A stretch of 64,000 bases of DNA, taken from Flavobacteriales bacterium. GTDB lineage: Bacteria; Bacteroidota; Bacteroidia; Flavobacteriales_F; PHOS-HE28. The position numbers were made by a program, and so were the translations under genes. Below the pieces are notes generated by a model. The model had not been told where the DNA came from. It searched no databases and saw only the letters and a list, made by a program, of their open reading frames with translations. Positions 17,589 through 25,338 of the stretch are shown here, piece after piece. How positions within the stretch are numbered: the stretch's first letter is position 1; every line of letters starts with the position of its first letter. The DNA is taken from the NCBI GenBank assembly GCA_016717225.1, contig JADKGB010000003.1, positions 62,001 to 126,000 on the forward strand. The letters are read 5' to 3'.

Positions 17589-18923
17589 ATGCGTAATAGG
17601 CTATCTCTCCTTGCGGTGTTGGTGACCGCTGTCGTTCTGTTGTGGACACGGTTCGAATACAGTGAGGTGCGCGGTTGGAGCCCAATGAAAGTGACCACGT
17701 GGGATGCGCTCGCTTACTATGGCTATCTGCCTTCGGTGTTCATCTATCACGACATCGAGCGAATGGATTGGATCGAGCCGATCGACAGTGCTTACCAAGT
17801 AGTGGGCACAGGAGGGCTCTACCAAATACTTCCTGCGGAAAACGGGAACCGTGTTGACAAGGTGATGATCGGCGTTGCCGCGATGGAACTACCGTTCTTC
17901 TTCCTTGGGCACATCGCAGCAGGAGCCCTCAATTTTCCACAGGACGGCTTCTCCCTTCCGTACCAATGGGCCATCGCCTTCTCACCGCTGGTGTATTGCA
18001 TACTGGCGTTGTTCCTATTGCGACGCGTTCTGCTTCGTTGGTTCAGCGACCGAACTGTTTCACTGGTGCTCCTGCTTTCCATTCTGGCCACCAACGCGAT
18101 CCAGTACATCAGTGTAGACAATGCACAAACACATGGTTTCCTGTTCGCGCTCTACGTCCTGGTGATCTGGGCTACGGTAAAATGGCATGAAGAACCGAAG
18201 CCCAAGTGGGCGGCATTGATCGGTGCGACGATTGCGCTCGCCACGTGTACCCGGCCTACGGAACTGATCATGCTTTTCATTCCGCTGCTGTGGAATACAC
18301 AGACCAAGGAGCTCGCGAAGGAAAAATGGGCCCTGGTCCGGGCACATCGGTCGCAATTCATCTGGATGCTCATCGCTGCGTTCGTGATCGGATTCCCACA
18401 GCTCTTGTATTGGAAGATCGCAACAGGCAGCTGGGTCTATGAACTCGGAAGCAAATGGGACTTCCTCAACCCCCACTTCCGTGTACTGTTCGGCTGGGAA
18501 AAGGGCTGGTTCATCTACACACCGATCACCGTGTTCTTTGTGGCTGGCTTGTTCTTCCTGCGCGATAGGCCATGGGCGAAGAGCGTGCTTGTTTTCAGCC
18601 TGTTGAACATCTGGCTCATCATCGCCTGGCATGATTGGCGATACGGTGGTAGCTATTCCACCCGGGCATTGGTACAGAGCTATCCTGCATGGGCACTGGC
18701 ATTTGGAGCGTTGATCGAACGTGTATTGGCCACGCGGTGGAAATACCTCTTCCTGACCGCCTGTGCCTATTTGCTGTTCGTGAACCTGTTCCAGATCACA
18801 CAGTACAACAACCAAGTCATCCTGTACGACGGGATGACGCGTGAATACTACCAAGCCATCTACTTGGATGCTCATCCGGACGCGGGAGAACGTCTTCTAT
18901 TGGAGCCCGATCAGAAGCCCTGA
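17589..18923 (+). CDS. Polytopic membrane protein, GT-C glycosyltransferase-like
   Basis: A 444-residue protein with about ten hydrophobic segments. An acidic loop after the first segment (TTWDALAYYGYLPSVF) resembles the catalytic Asp loop of GT-C (GT39/GT83-like) enzymes that move sugars from lipid carriers on the outer face of the inner membrane. CTRPTELIMLFIPLLW, HDWRYGGSYSTRALVQSYPAW and a C-terminal QYNNQVILYDGMTREYYQ are typical of Bacteroidota members of this group. It follows the DUF1569 gene by 9 bases and converges with sucD. The sugar and acceptor are unknown; the GT-C assignment is by topology and motif style. Confidence 0.78.
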   Translation: MRNRLSLLAVLVTAVVLLWTRFEYSEVRGWSPMKVTTWDALAYYGYLPSVFIYHDIERMDWIEPIDSAYQVVGTGGLYQILPAENGNRVDKVMIGVAAMELPFFFLGHIAAGALNFPQDGFSLPYQWAIAFSPLVYCILALFLLRRVLLRWFSDRTVSLVLLLSILATNAIQYISVDNAQTHGFLFALYVLVIWATVKWHEEPKPKWAALIGATIALATCTRPTELIMLFIPLLWNTQTKELAKEKWALVRAHRSQFIWMLIAAFVIGFPQLLYWKIATGSWVYELGSKWDFLNPHFRVLFGWEKGWFIYTPITVFFVAGLFFLRDRPWAKSVLVFSLLNIWLIIAWHDWRYGGSYSTRALVQSYPAWALAFGALIERVLATRWKYLFLTACAYLLFVNLFQITQYNNQVILYDGMTREYYQAIYLDAHPDAGERLLLEPDQKP

Positions 18924-18930
18924 AGGCTGA

Positions 18931-19800
18931 TCACCCCAGCACCTCCTTCACCTTCGCGCCGATCGTGGCCGGACTATCCACCACGTGGATCCCGCATTCA
19001 CGCATCACTGCCTTTTTCGCAGCAGCACTTTCGTCGGCACCTGAAACGATGGCACCGGCATGGCCCATGGTGCGGCCTTTCGGCGCGGTCTCACCAGCGA
19101 TGAACCCGACAACGGGCTTCTTGCAATTGGCTTTGATCCAATGTGCTGCGCGGATCTCCAGATCACCGCCGATCTCGCCGATCATAACGATGGCCTTGGT
19201 CTCCGGGTCGTTCGCAAAGAGTTGAATGGCTTCGAGCGTGGTGGTTCCAATGATGGGGTCGCCGCCAATGCCGATCGCCGTCGTGATACCCAAGCCTGCC
19301 TTCACCACCTGATCGGCGGCTTCGTAGGTGAGTGTACCAGATTTCGACACGATGCCTACGTTGCCTTTCTTGAAGACAAATCCCGGCATGATACCCACTT
19401 TGCATTCATCCGCTGTGATCACACCAGGGCAGTTGGGGCCGATAAGTGTGCAATTCTTTCCGCGGATGAATTCGCGCGCTGCCACCATGTCCTTCACCGG
19501 AATGCCTTCGGTGATGCAGACGATCACCTTGATCCCCGCATCGGCAGCTTCCATGATCGCATCCGCAGCGAACGCAGGCGGAACGAAAATGATGCTCACA
19601 TCAGCGCCTGTGACTTTCACCGCCTCGCTCATGGTTTCGAACACTGGGCGATCGAGGTGCTTCTGGCCTCCCTTGCCCGGTGTAACACCACCAACCACGT
19701 TGGTGCCGTATTCGATCATCTGTTCCGCGTGGAACGTGCCTTCGCTACCGGTGAAGCCCTGCACCAGGACCTTGCTGTTCTTGTTGACGAGTACGCTCAT
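18931..19800 (-). CDS. sucD: Succinyl-CoA ligase, alpha subunit
   Basis: A 289-residue alpha subunit of succinyl-CoA synthetase, which interconverts succinyl-CoA and succinate with formation of a nucleoside triphosphate in the TCA cycle. It starts MSVLVNKNSKVLVQGFTGSEGTFH with the CoA-binding Rossmann region. It contains SIIFVPPAFAADAIMEA, GPNCPGVIT and IGIGGDPIIGTT, and near the C-terminus GRTMGHAGAIVSG, where the His is the one phosphorylated in catalysis. Length is normal. The beta subunit gene sucC is not adjacent or anywhere in the window. A TAGATTCG box lies 21 bases upstream, inside the end of the MFS gene. Confidence 0.98.
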   Translation of the reverse strand: MSVLVNKNSKVLVQGFTGSEGTFHAEQMIEYGTNVVGGVTPGKGGQKHLDRPVFETMSEAVKVTGADVSIIFVPPAFAADAIMEAADAGIKVIVCITEGIPVKDMVAAREFIRGKNCTLIGPNCPGVITADECKVGIMPGFVFKKGNVGIVSKSGTLTYEAADQVVKAGLGITTAIGIGGDPIIGTTTLEAIQLFANDPETKAIVMIGEIGGDLEIRAAHWIKANCKKPVVGFIAGETAPKGRTMGHAGAIVSGADESAAAKKAVMRECGIHVVDSPATIGAKVKEVLG

Positions 19801-19821
19801 GGTGGATCTTGAAATGCGCGG

Positions 19822-19829
19822 CGAATCTA
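19822..19829 (-). promoter_or_regulatory. Candidate -7 promoter box (TAGATTCG) for sucD
   Basis: On the reverse strand TAGATTCG lies 21 bases before the sucD ATG and overlaps the last bases of the upstream MFS gene. The identical octamer precedes the tRNA-Arg gene at 63283-63290. Confidence 0.45.
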
Positions 19830-21068
19830 ATCGGCCTTGGAAGGAACGGAGGCGATCGGTGTGTAGTTGGTTCGCAAGTAGTTGAATATCAGTGTGAGCG
19901 TGCCCAGCATGATGGCACCGGCCACCCAGAACGGCAAGCCATAGCCCAAGGTGTACAGTGGCCCCGCGATGGCGGGTCCCAGCACACGCCCCATGGAGCC
20001 GAATCCCTGGTTCTGGCCCATTACCTCCCCTTGCTCATGTGGATCCGCTTTGCGGCTCAGGATGGATACCAAGCTCGGATTCAAGCAGGCGTTGCCGATC
20101 GAAAGCATTGCCATGGGTATCAGGCTGCACGCGATAAAGACCCAATTCATTGGAATGATGGAACCAGAAATATCGCGCAGACCCGCAGGCACAAAAGGGA
20201 TCGCCGCCAATCCAAGGCCCACGAGGATACAGCCATAGATCATCATTTTCCGCTCCCCGAGAAAGCGGTTGAACACGCTGACCAATCCGCCTTGAGAAAT
20301 GGCCGAAAGGATGCCGACCATGGAGAACATGAGACCGGTTTGCTCTACACTGAGGGCGAACTGGTCCTTCCACAAAAGCGAGATGGTCACGTTCATCATG
20401 CTGAAGGCCGTGATGTAAACGAAACCAATGAGGAAAATATCACGGAAGCGCGTGTCTTTGAGCGAAGCGAACGTACTGGCGATGGGCTTGAAATTGATCT
20501 TGCGGGTAGTGTCCTTCACCTTCAATGTTTCCGGAAGCATGGTGAACACGCCGAGCAGGTTCAACAGGCAAAGGGCAACCGCGAAATAACCCACAGCCTC
20601 AACACCGAAGCGATGGAAAATAATACCGCCGATCGCCGGGCCAAAAGCGAACGCCATTCCGAACGACGCACCCACGATAAGACCGATCCGCTTGGCACGG
20701 TCCTTCGGCGGCGTGATATCGCTCACGTAAGCCTGCGCTGCTGCAATGTTACCTGAACCAATGCCTGTAAGAATGCGGCTCGCGAACAACAACGCGATAC
20801 TGGTGGCATGCGCAAAAATGACATAGCTGATCGCGCTCAGAACAATGGCTGAGACGATCACCGGCCGCCTTCCGTAGCGGTCACTGATGGATCCCCAGAT
20901 CGGCGAGCACAGGAAAACCATCACCGAGAACACTGCGGCAGAAAGCGTGATGATCGTGTCGCTGGCGTGGAGCTCCTTGGCGAAATAAGGAACCACAGGA
21001 ATGAAGATGCTGAAGCCCAGCAGATCGATGAAGATCGTTAGCCAGAGAATGAGCAGGCGACGATCCAT
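19827..21068 (-). CDS. MFS transporter, TetA-like drug efflux family
   Basis: A 413-residue transporter with about twelve membrane segments. The loop 2-3 signature of the major facilitator superfamily is GSISDRYGRRPVI near residue 60, and the motif region GIGSGNIAAAQAYVSDIT near residues 101-120 resembles the DHA1/TetA branch. A second cytoplasmic loop (PHEQGEVMGQNQGFGSMGRVLGPAIAGPLY) follows. Such proteins export drugs or metabolites by proton antiport across the inner membrane. It lies 3 bases downstream of the NDH-2-like gene and is probably cotranscribed with it. The substrate is unknown; MFS sequences of this branch do not prove antibiotic resistance. Confidence 0.9.
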   Translation of the reverse strand: MDRRLLILWLTIFIDLLGFSIFIPVVPYFAKELHASDTIITLSAAVFSVMVFLCSPIWGSISDRYGRRPVIVSAIVLSAISYVIFAHATSIALLFASRILTGIGSGNIAAAQAYVSDITPPKDRAKRIGLIVGASFGMAFAFGPAIGGIIFHRFGVEAVGYFAVALCLLNLLGVFTMLPETLKVKDTTRKINFKPIASTFASLKDTRFRDIFLIGFVYITAFSMMNVTISLLWKDQFALSVEQTGLMFSMVGILSAISQGGLVSVFNRFLGERKMMIYGCILVGLGLAAIPFVPAGLRDISGSIIPMNWVFIACSLIPMAMLSIGNACLNPSLVSILSRKADPHEQGEVMGQNQGFGSMGRVLGPAIAGPLYTLGYGLPFWVAGAIMLGTLTLIFNYLRTNYTPIASVPSKAD

Positions 21069-21071
21069 GAT

Positions 21072-22391
21072 CTATGTACTGGTGGCCTTTTCAACTTCGG
21101 AAGTACGCCGAACGTACGGTCGAATGATAAGACGGATCGTGTTCTTCCAGCTCATGTACTTCCACGCCCAGCCCATCAGCACTTGCAGCCTGTTGCGGAA
21201 ACCCACTAGTGCCATCAGATGCACGAACATCCAACCGAGCCAGGCGATCCAACCACCAAAGTGCAACCTGCCTGCGTCCACCACCGCTTTGAACCGGCCG
21301 ATGGTAGCCATACTGCCTTTATCCGCGTATGTGAATTCCTTCATCGGCTGACCGTTCGCTTTCCGGATCAGATTTCGCACGAACTGCGTGGCCTGTTGGA
21401 TGGCGGCAGGTGCCACTTGCGGGTGGCCGAATTCCCACGCGCCTTCCTGCATGAAGGCCACATCACCGAGGGCATAAACATCCGGCACACCTATCAATTG
21501 ATTGAAGCGATCCACCGAGTAGCGGTTCGCTTTCGGCTCAATGGCGGCCTCCAGTCCTGGGATGATAACCCCCTTCACTCCTGCTGCCCAGATCACCGTG
21601 CTGCTGTCCATGGTGCCGCCGTCCTTGAAGGTGATGGTCTCGCCGTTGTAGCTGACCACGCGGCCACCGAGCATCACCTCCACGCCCATGCTTTGGAGAT
21701 AATCGAGTGCGTGCGCGCTGCTTTTCTCGGAGAAGTTCTTCAGCACACGCTCGTTGCTGTCGATGAGCACGATGCGCATACGGCCGCTGTCCAGTTCGCG
21801 GTACTCGCGTTTCAGGATCGTGTTGCGGATCTCGGCCAAGGCACCGGCGAGCTCCACTCCTGTAGGGCCACCGCCCACGATGGTGAAGTTGAGCTGGCGT
21901 TTCTGCGCGTGCTCGTCCTGTAGGTAGAGCGCGGCCTCAAAATCCTGGAGGAAATCACTTCTGATGTCGAGCGCCTGACCGATACTCTTCAGCTGCATGG
22001 CCTCGCGTTCGAGGTCCTTCATGCCAAAGAAATTCGTTTCGCTACCCGTTGCGAGCACGAGGATGTCATAGTGGAATTCACCGTGGTCGGTAACAACCAC
22101 TTTGCGAGCAGGATCGACGGCGGTCACCCGCGTCATGCGAAAGGCCACATTGGGCATAGGCGCAACCGTTTTGCGGAACGGGTGAGCGATGCTGTCCGCA
22201 CTGAGACTGGCTGTGGCGACTTGATACAGCAGTGGCTGGAAGCAATGGTGATTGTGCTTGTCGAGCAACATCACCTTGTAGGGTCGCCCCTCCAAGCCCT
22301 TGATCACTTCCAATCCCGCGAATCCACCGCCCACCACAACCACGGTTGGAAAGGCGAGCTCTTCATAGGCGTTGCGAACAGCTGTTGACAT
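21072..22391 (-). CDS. Type II NADH dehydrogenase-like FAD/NAD(P) oxidoreductase
   Basis: A 439-residue flavoprotein of the NDH-2 family, which passes electrons from NADH to quinone at the inner face of the membrane without pumping protons. The FAD-binding motif VVVVGGGFAGLEVIKGL is near residue 18, LLDKHNHHCFQPLLYQVATASLS follows, and the NADH-binding motif TIVGGGPTGVELAGALAE is near residue 175. DVYALGDVAF near residue 305 is the second FAD contact. The C-terminal part (GGWIAWLGWMFVHLMALVGFRNRLQVLMGW) is hydrophobic and amphipathic, as in membrane-bound NDH-2. It is divergent from mnmE with 36 bases between the two ATGs. Confidence 0.93.
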   Translation of the reverse strand: MSTAVRNAYEELAFPTVVVVGGGFAGLEVIKGLEGRPYKVMLLDKHNHHCFQPLLYQVATASLSADSIAHPFRKTVAPMPNVAFRMTRVTAVDPARKVVVTDHGEFHYDILVLATGSETNFFGMKDLEREAMQLKSIGQALDIRSDFLQDFEAALYLQDEHAQKRQLNFTIVGGGPTGVELAGALAEIRNTILKREYRELDSGRMRIVLIDSNERVLKNFSEKSSAHALDYLQSMGVEVMLGGRVVSYNGETITFKDGGTMDSSTVIWAAGVKGVIIPGLEAAIEPKANRYSVDRFNQLIGVPDVYALGDVAFMQEGAWEFGHPQVAPAAIQQATQFVRNLIRKANGQPMKEFTYADKGSMATIGRFKAVVDAGRLHFGGWIAWLGWMFVHLMALVGFRNRLQVLMGWAWKYMSWKNTIRLIIRPYVRRTSEVEKATST

Positions 22392-22427
22392 GTCTGGGGC
22401 CGAAGATCGCCCAATTTCGCGGCGAAC

Positions 22428-23777
22428 ATGTTGGAACAGGACACCATTTGCGCATTAAGCACGCCTCCCGGCGCTGGGGCCATTGCGGTAATACGTCTCA
22501 GCGGTCCTGAAGCCATGGCGATCGTGCGCCGGTGTTCGGACCTTTCGAAGAACATCGCCGCGCGCACTGCCTATTTCTGCAAACTGCGCGACGAAGAGGG
22601 TGATATCGACGAGGGCCTGGTAACGTGGTTCAAGGGCCCAGCCTCATATACCGGTGAGGATGTTGTGGAGATCGGGGTGCATGGATCCATGTACATACAG
22701 CAGCGATTGCTCACCGCACTCACCAAACAGGGCGCGCGTACCGCGAAGCCCGGCGAGTTCACCTTGCGTGCATTCCTGAACCGCAAGTTGGATCTGTCCC
22801 AAGCGGAAGCGGTCGCCGACCTCATCGCCAGCAGCAGCAAGGCCGCGCATAACCTGGCGTTACAACAATTGCGCGGCGGGTATAGCGAAAGGATCGAAGC
22901 GCTCCGCCAGCAGCTCATCGACTTTAGCGCGCTCATTGAACTGGAACTCGATTTCAGCGAAGAGGATGTGGAGTTCGCCAAACGCGATGACCTGCTCGCA
23001 CTCATCAACGAACTGATCACTATCTGCAGCGATCTGATGAACAGCTTCCGCTACGGCAACGCGGTGAAGCAAGGCGTTCCTGTAGCCATCATCGGCGCGC
23101 CGAACAGCGGCAAGAGCACTTTGCTGAACACGTTGTTGCAAGAGGACCGCGCTATTGTGAGCGAGATCCCGGGTACCACGCGTGATACCGTTGAAGAAGC
23201 CATCACCATCGAAGGCGTGCTTTTTCGCTTCATCGACACGGCAGGCATTCGAAGTACGGAGGACACCATTGAGAAACTGGGGATCGAACGCAGCTACAAA
23301 AAGGCGACCGAGGCCAGTATTGTGATCCTGCTCGGTGATGCTTCGATAATGAACGAAAGCGCGTTCCGCACGCAGGCAACATTACTGCGCGAGCGCATCG
23401 GCACAGGGCCACAACTGATCCCGGTACTGAACAAGATCGACCTGCCGAACACTCAAACCGGCAGCTCTGTGATGCACATCAGCGCCAAGACCGGGGCAGG
23501 GATACAAGAACTGAAAGACGCGTTCATCGAGCACGTACATGCTTTGCAGGAAGGCGAAGGCGGCATCGTGGTCACTAACGTCCGCCATGTTGAAGCGCTA
23601 GGACACGCACGCCAGGCATTGCACGATGCACGGATCGCCATGACCAAGGGTGTAAGCGGTGAGTTCTTGGCCACGGATCTTCGCCGGGCGCAGCATCACC
23701 TCGGGGAGATCACCGGGCGGATCACACCGGACGATCTGTTGGGGAGCATTTTCGGGAAGTTCTGTATCGGGAAGTAG
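22428..23777 (+). CDS. mnmE: tRNA uridine-5-carboxymethylaminomethyl modification GTPase
   Basis: A 449-residue MnmE (TrmE). With MnmG it builds the cmnm5 group at wobble U34 of certain tRNAs. The N-terminal tetrahydrofolate-binding domain begins MLEQDTICALSTPPGAGAIA. The G domain has GAPNSGKSTLLN (G1), the TTRDT switch, DTAGIR (G3) and NKID (G4). The C-terminus FCIGK carries the conserved Cys. Length is normal. It is divergent from the NDH-2-like gene and its stop lies 3 bases from the convergent NlpE-like gene. Confidence 0.98.
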   Translation: MLEQDTICALSTPPGAGAIAVIRLSGPEAMAIVRRCSDLSKNIAARTAYFCKLRDEEGDIDEGLVTWFKGPASYTGEDVVEIGVHGSMYIQQRLLTALTKQGARTAKPGEFTLRAFLNRKLDLSQAEAVADLIASSSKAAHNLALQQLRGGYSERIEALRQQLIDFSALIELELDFSEEDVEFAKRDDLLALINELITICSDLMNSFRYGNAVKQGVPVAIIGAPNSGKSTLLNTLLQEDRAIVSEIPGTTRDTVEEAITIEGVLFRFIDTAGIRSTEDTIEKLGIERSYKKATEASIVILLGDASIMNESAFRTQATLLRERIGTGPQLIPVLNKIDLPNTQTGSSVMHISAKTGAGIQELKDAFIEHVHALQEGEGGIVVTNVRHVEALGHARQALHDARIAMTKGVSGEFLATDLRRAQHHLGEITGRITPDDLLGSIFGKFCIGK

Positions 23778-23780
23778 TGA

Positions 23781-24524
23781 TCACGGACAACGATCCAGTG
23801 TCCGCCTCACGTCTTCGATGAACACATATTCATCGGCCCCATCGCCTTCCATCGCTGGGCCCATGCCCATGGTGCACACAGCTTCGATCACCCACGGATC
23901 GCCGCCGGTCTTCACCGCATTTCTGTAGGCCCTTTGGAGGTCCACGTTGTTGAACTTCACAAGCGCTTCGCCTTCCTCCTCCCCCATGTCCATGCCGCCA
24001 ACGCATGGCCAGTTGAATTTGGAGCCGCAAGGCTTGAAACTCTGCGCATCGGCCATGTAGGTGAAGGCGCCCATGAGACGCATGCGCGGGATGGCATCAC
24101 CGATCTCATCGGCGAGTTTGTCCAAGGACCGGTCGATGTTCGGGTCGAAGGCCACGCCCATCTCGTCCACACTGAGCAGTCCTTCGGCTGTGTAACGATA
24201 GAACTCAGGCTTATCACTGGCATACCCGATGGTGAGCAGACCGTTCACTGTATGCCACTGCCCGATGGTACCCGCGGGCAAGCTGTCGCGCCCGATATAC
24301 TTCTGTTGAAGGATGAAGGTGCTGTCGCTGCGGATCCAGAGCTCTGTGTCGATACCCGGGCAATCAGAGCAAGGCAGTGTATCGGCGTAATAGCCGGGCC
24401 AGTTGGCTTCTATGACCTTCGAGATCGTGTTCACAACCGGCGTTGCACTGTCAGTGGGCGAAGATGGACCACCACCGCAACCAAACAAGAGCACGGACAG
24501 GGCGAGTATCGGTTTGCAACGCAT
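23781..24524 (-). CDS. NlpE-like lipoprotein
   Basis: A 247-residue lipoprotein. The ATG at 24524 gives MRCKPILALSVLLFGCGGG, a signal peptide with lipobox LLFGC; an upstream in-frame ATG at 24557 would start before the promoter-like box and is less likely. The N-terminal domain has ADTLPCSDCPGIDTELWI with the CxxC of NlpE-type copper-resistance or envelope-stress lipoproteins, followed by FILQQKYIGRD. The C-terminal half (MGAFTYMADAQSFKPCGSKFNWPC) resembles the COG3015-like extension common in Bacteroidota. It converges with mnmE and diverges from the WbqC gene. The promoter-like box ends 4 bases before the ATG, implying a leaderless transcript. Confidence 0.85.
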   Translation of the reverse strand: MRCKPILALSVLLFGCGGGPSSPTDSATPVVNTISKVIEANWPGYYADTLPCSDCPGIDTELWIRSDSTFILQQKYIGRDSLPAGTIGQWHTVNGLLTIGYASDKPEFYRYTAEGLLSVDEMGVAFDPNIDRSLDKLADEIGDAIPRMRLMGAFTYMADAQSFKPCGSKFNWPCVGGMDMGEEEGEALVKFNNVDLQRAYRNAVKTGGDPWVIEAVCTMGMGPAMEGDGADEYVFIEDVRRTLDRCP

Positions 24525-24528
24525 GGTT

Positions 24529-24536
24529 CGAAAGTA
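24529..24536 (-). promoter_or_regulatory. Candidate leaderless promoter box (TACTTTCG) of the NlpE-like gene
   Basis: TACTTTCG on the reverse strand ends exactly 4 bases before the ATG at 24524. The same 4-base spacing occurs at 32319-32326 and 50601-50608. Confidence 0.5.
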
Positions 24537-24558
24537 GCACACGACCTTCGTAGCCACG

Positions 24559-25242
24559 ATGGACGTCCCGCTGCTTTCGGCTTTCTACTTCGGCTCGGTG
24601 GAGCATTACCGCCTGTTGGTACAGCATGCGAAAGTGATCATCGATATCGGTGAGCACTACGAACGCCAGACTTACCGCACGCGTACTTCGATCGTTGGCC
24701 CGAACGGCAAACAGGACCTGGTCCTGCAGATCGCGCGAAAGAGTGGCGAAAAGATGCCCATGCGGAACGTTGGTTTGAGCTATGTGGAAAGCTGGCAACA
24801 CCAGCACGTGCATGCCATCCGAAGTGCGTATGGAAATACGCCGTGGTTCATCCATTACATCGACGAGATCGAAGAAGTGATCTTGAAGAAGTACGATAGG
24901 CTCATTGATCTTGATCTTGCGACCATGCGGTTGGGAATGAAATGGCTTGGGTTGAAAACGGAGTTCGAACTTTCGGAGACGTATATCGAAGTGACGAGGG
25001 GCGAGGGGCGAGGAGCGAGTGCGGCATCGAATAGCACTTTCCACTCGCCACTCGCGACTCACCAACTAGTTGATCTGCGTTCGTTGTTACATCCTAAAAA
25101 ACCGCTCCCTCCGGAAGTCACGCCTACTCCACTTTACGCCCAGGTATTCGCCGATAGGCACGGCTTCATTCCACGTATGAGCATCATCGATCTTGTGTGC
25201 AACAGTGGACCCGACTCTTTGGCCTGCTTGTCCGTTCGCTGA
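24559..25242 (+). CDS. WbqC family protein with an in-frame repeat insertion
   Basis: A 227-residue protein of the WbqC family, found in polysaccharide or glycan gene neighbourhoods. Family stretches include PLLSAFYFGSVEHYRLL, HYERQTYRTRTSIVGPNG, SYVESWQHQHVHAIRSAYGNTPWF and, at the C-terminus, YAQVFADRHGFIPRMSIIDLVCNSGPDSL. Between SETYIEV (about residue 143) and VDLRSLLHPKKPLP there are about 25 residues of low-complexity sequence (TRGEGRGASAAS...) where the family normally runs directly on. This stretch is encoded by an inverted-repeat segment at 24993-25070 and keeps the frame. The catalytic role of WbqC is not settled. It diverges from the NlpE-like gene. Confidence 0.87.
   Translation: MDVPLLSAFYFGSVEHYRLLVQHAKVIIDIGEHYERQTYRTRTSIVGPNGKQDLVLQIARKSGEKMPMRNVGLSYVESWQHQHVHAIRSAYGNTPWFIHYIDEIEEVILKKYDRLIDLDLATMRLGMKWLGLKTEFELSETYIEVTRGEGRGASAASNSTFHSPLATHQLVDLRSLLHPKKPLPPEVTPTPLYAQVFADRHGFIPRMSIIDLVCNSGPDSLACLSVR
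24993..25070 (+). repeat. Short palindromic element inserted in the WbqC coding sequence
   Basis: The left arm consists of GAGGGGC / GAGGAGC iterations ending GCGAGTG, and the right arm reads CACTCGCCACTCGCGACTC. The arms form an imperfect inverted repeat around a core of about 25 bases. The element sits inside the WbqC frame without breaking it, much like Rickettsia palindromic elements. Confidence 0.6.
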
Positions 25243-25338
25243 TCCGCAGGATCAATACCTTGGCCGTAGCTAATTTGACAATACGCGGTCGACCCAACGG
25301 CACGGTCGTTGCCAACGCACACACGCAAACCTGATCCC

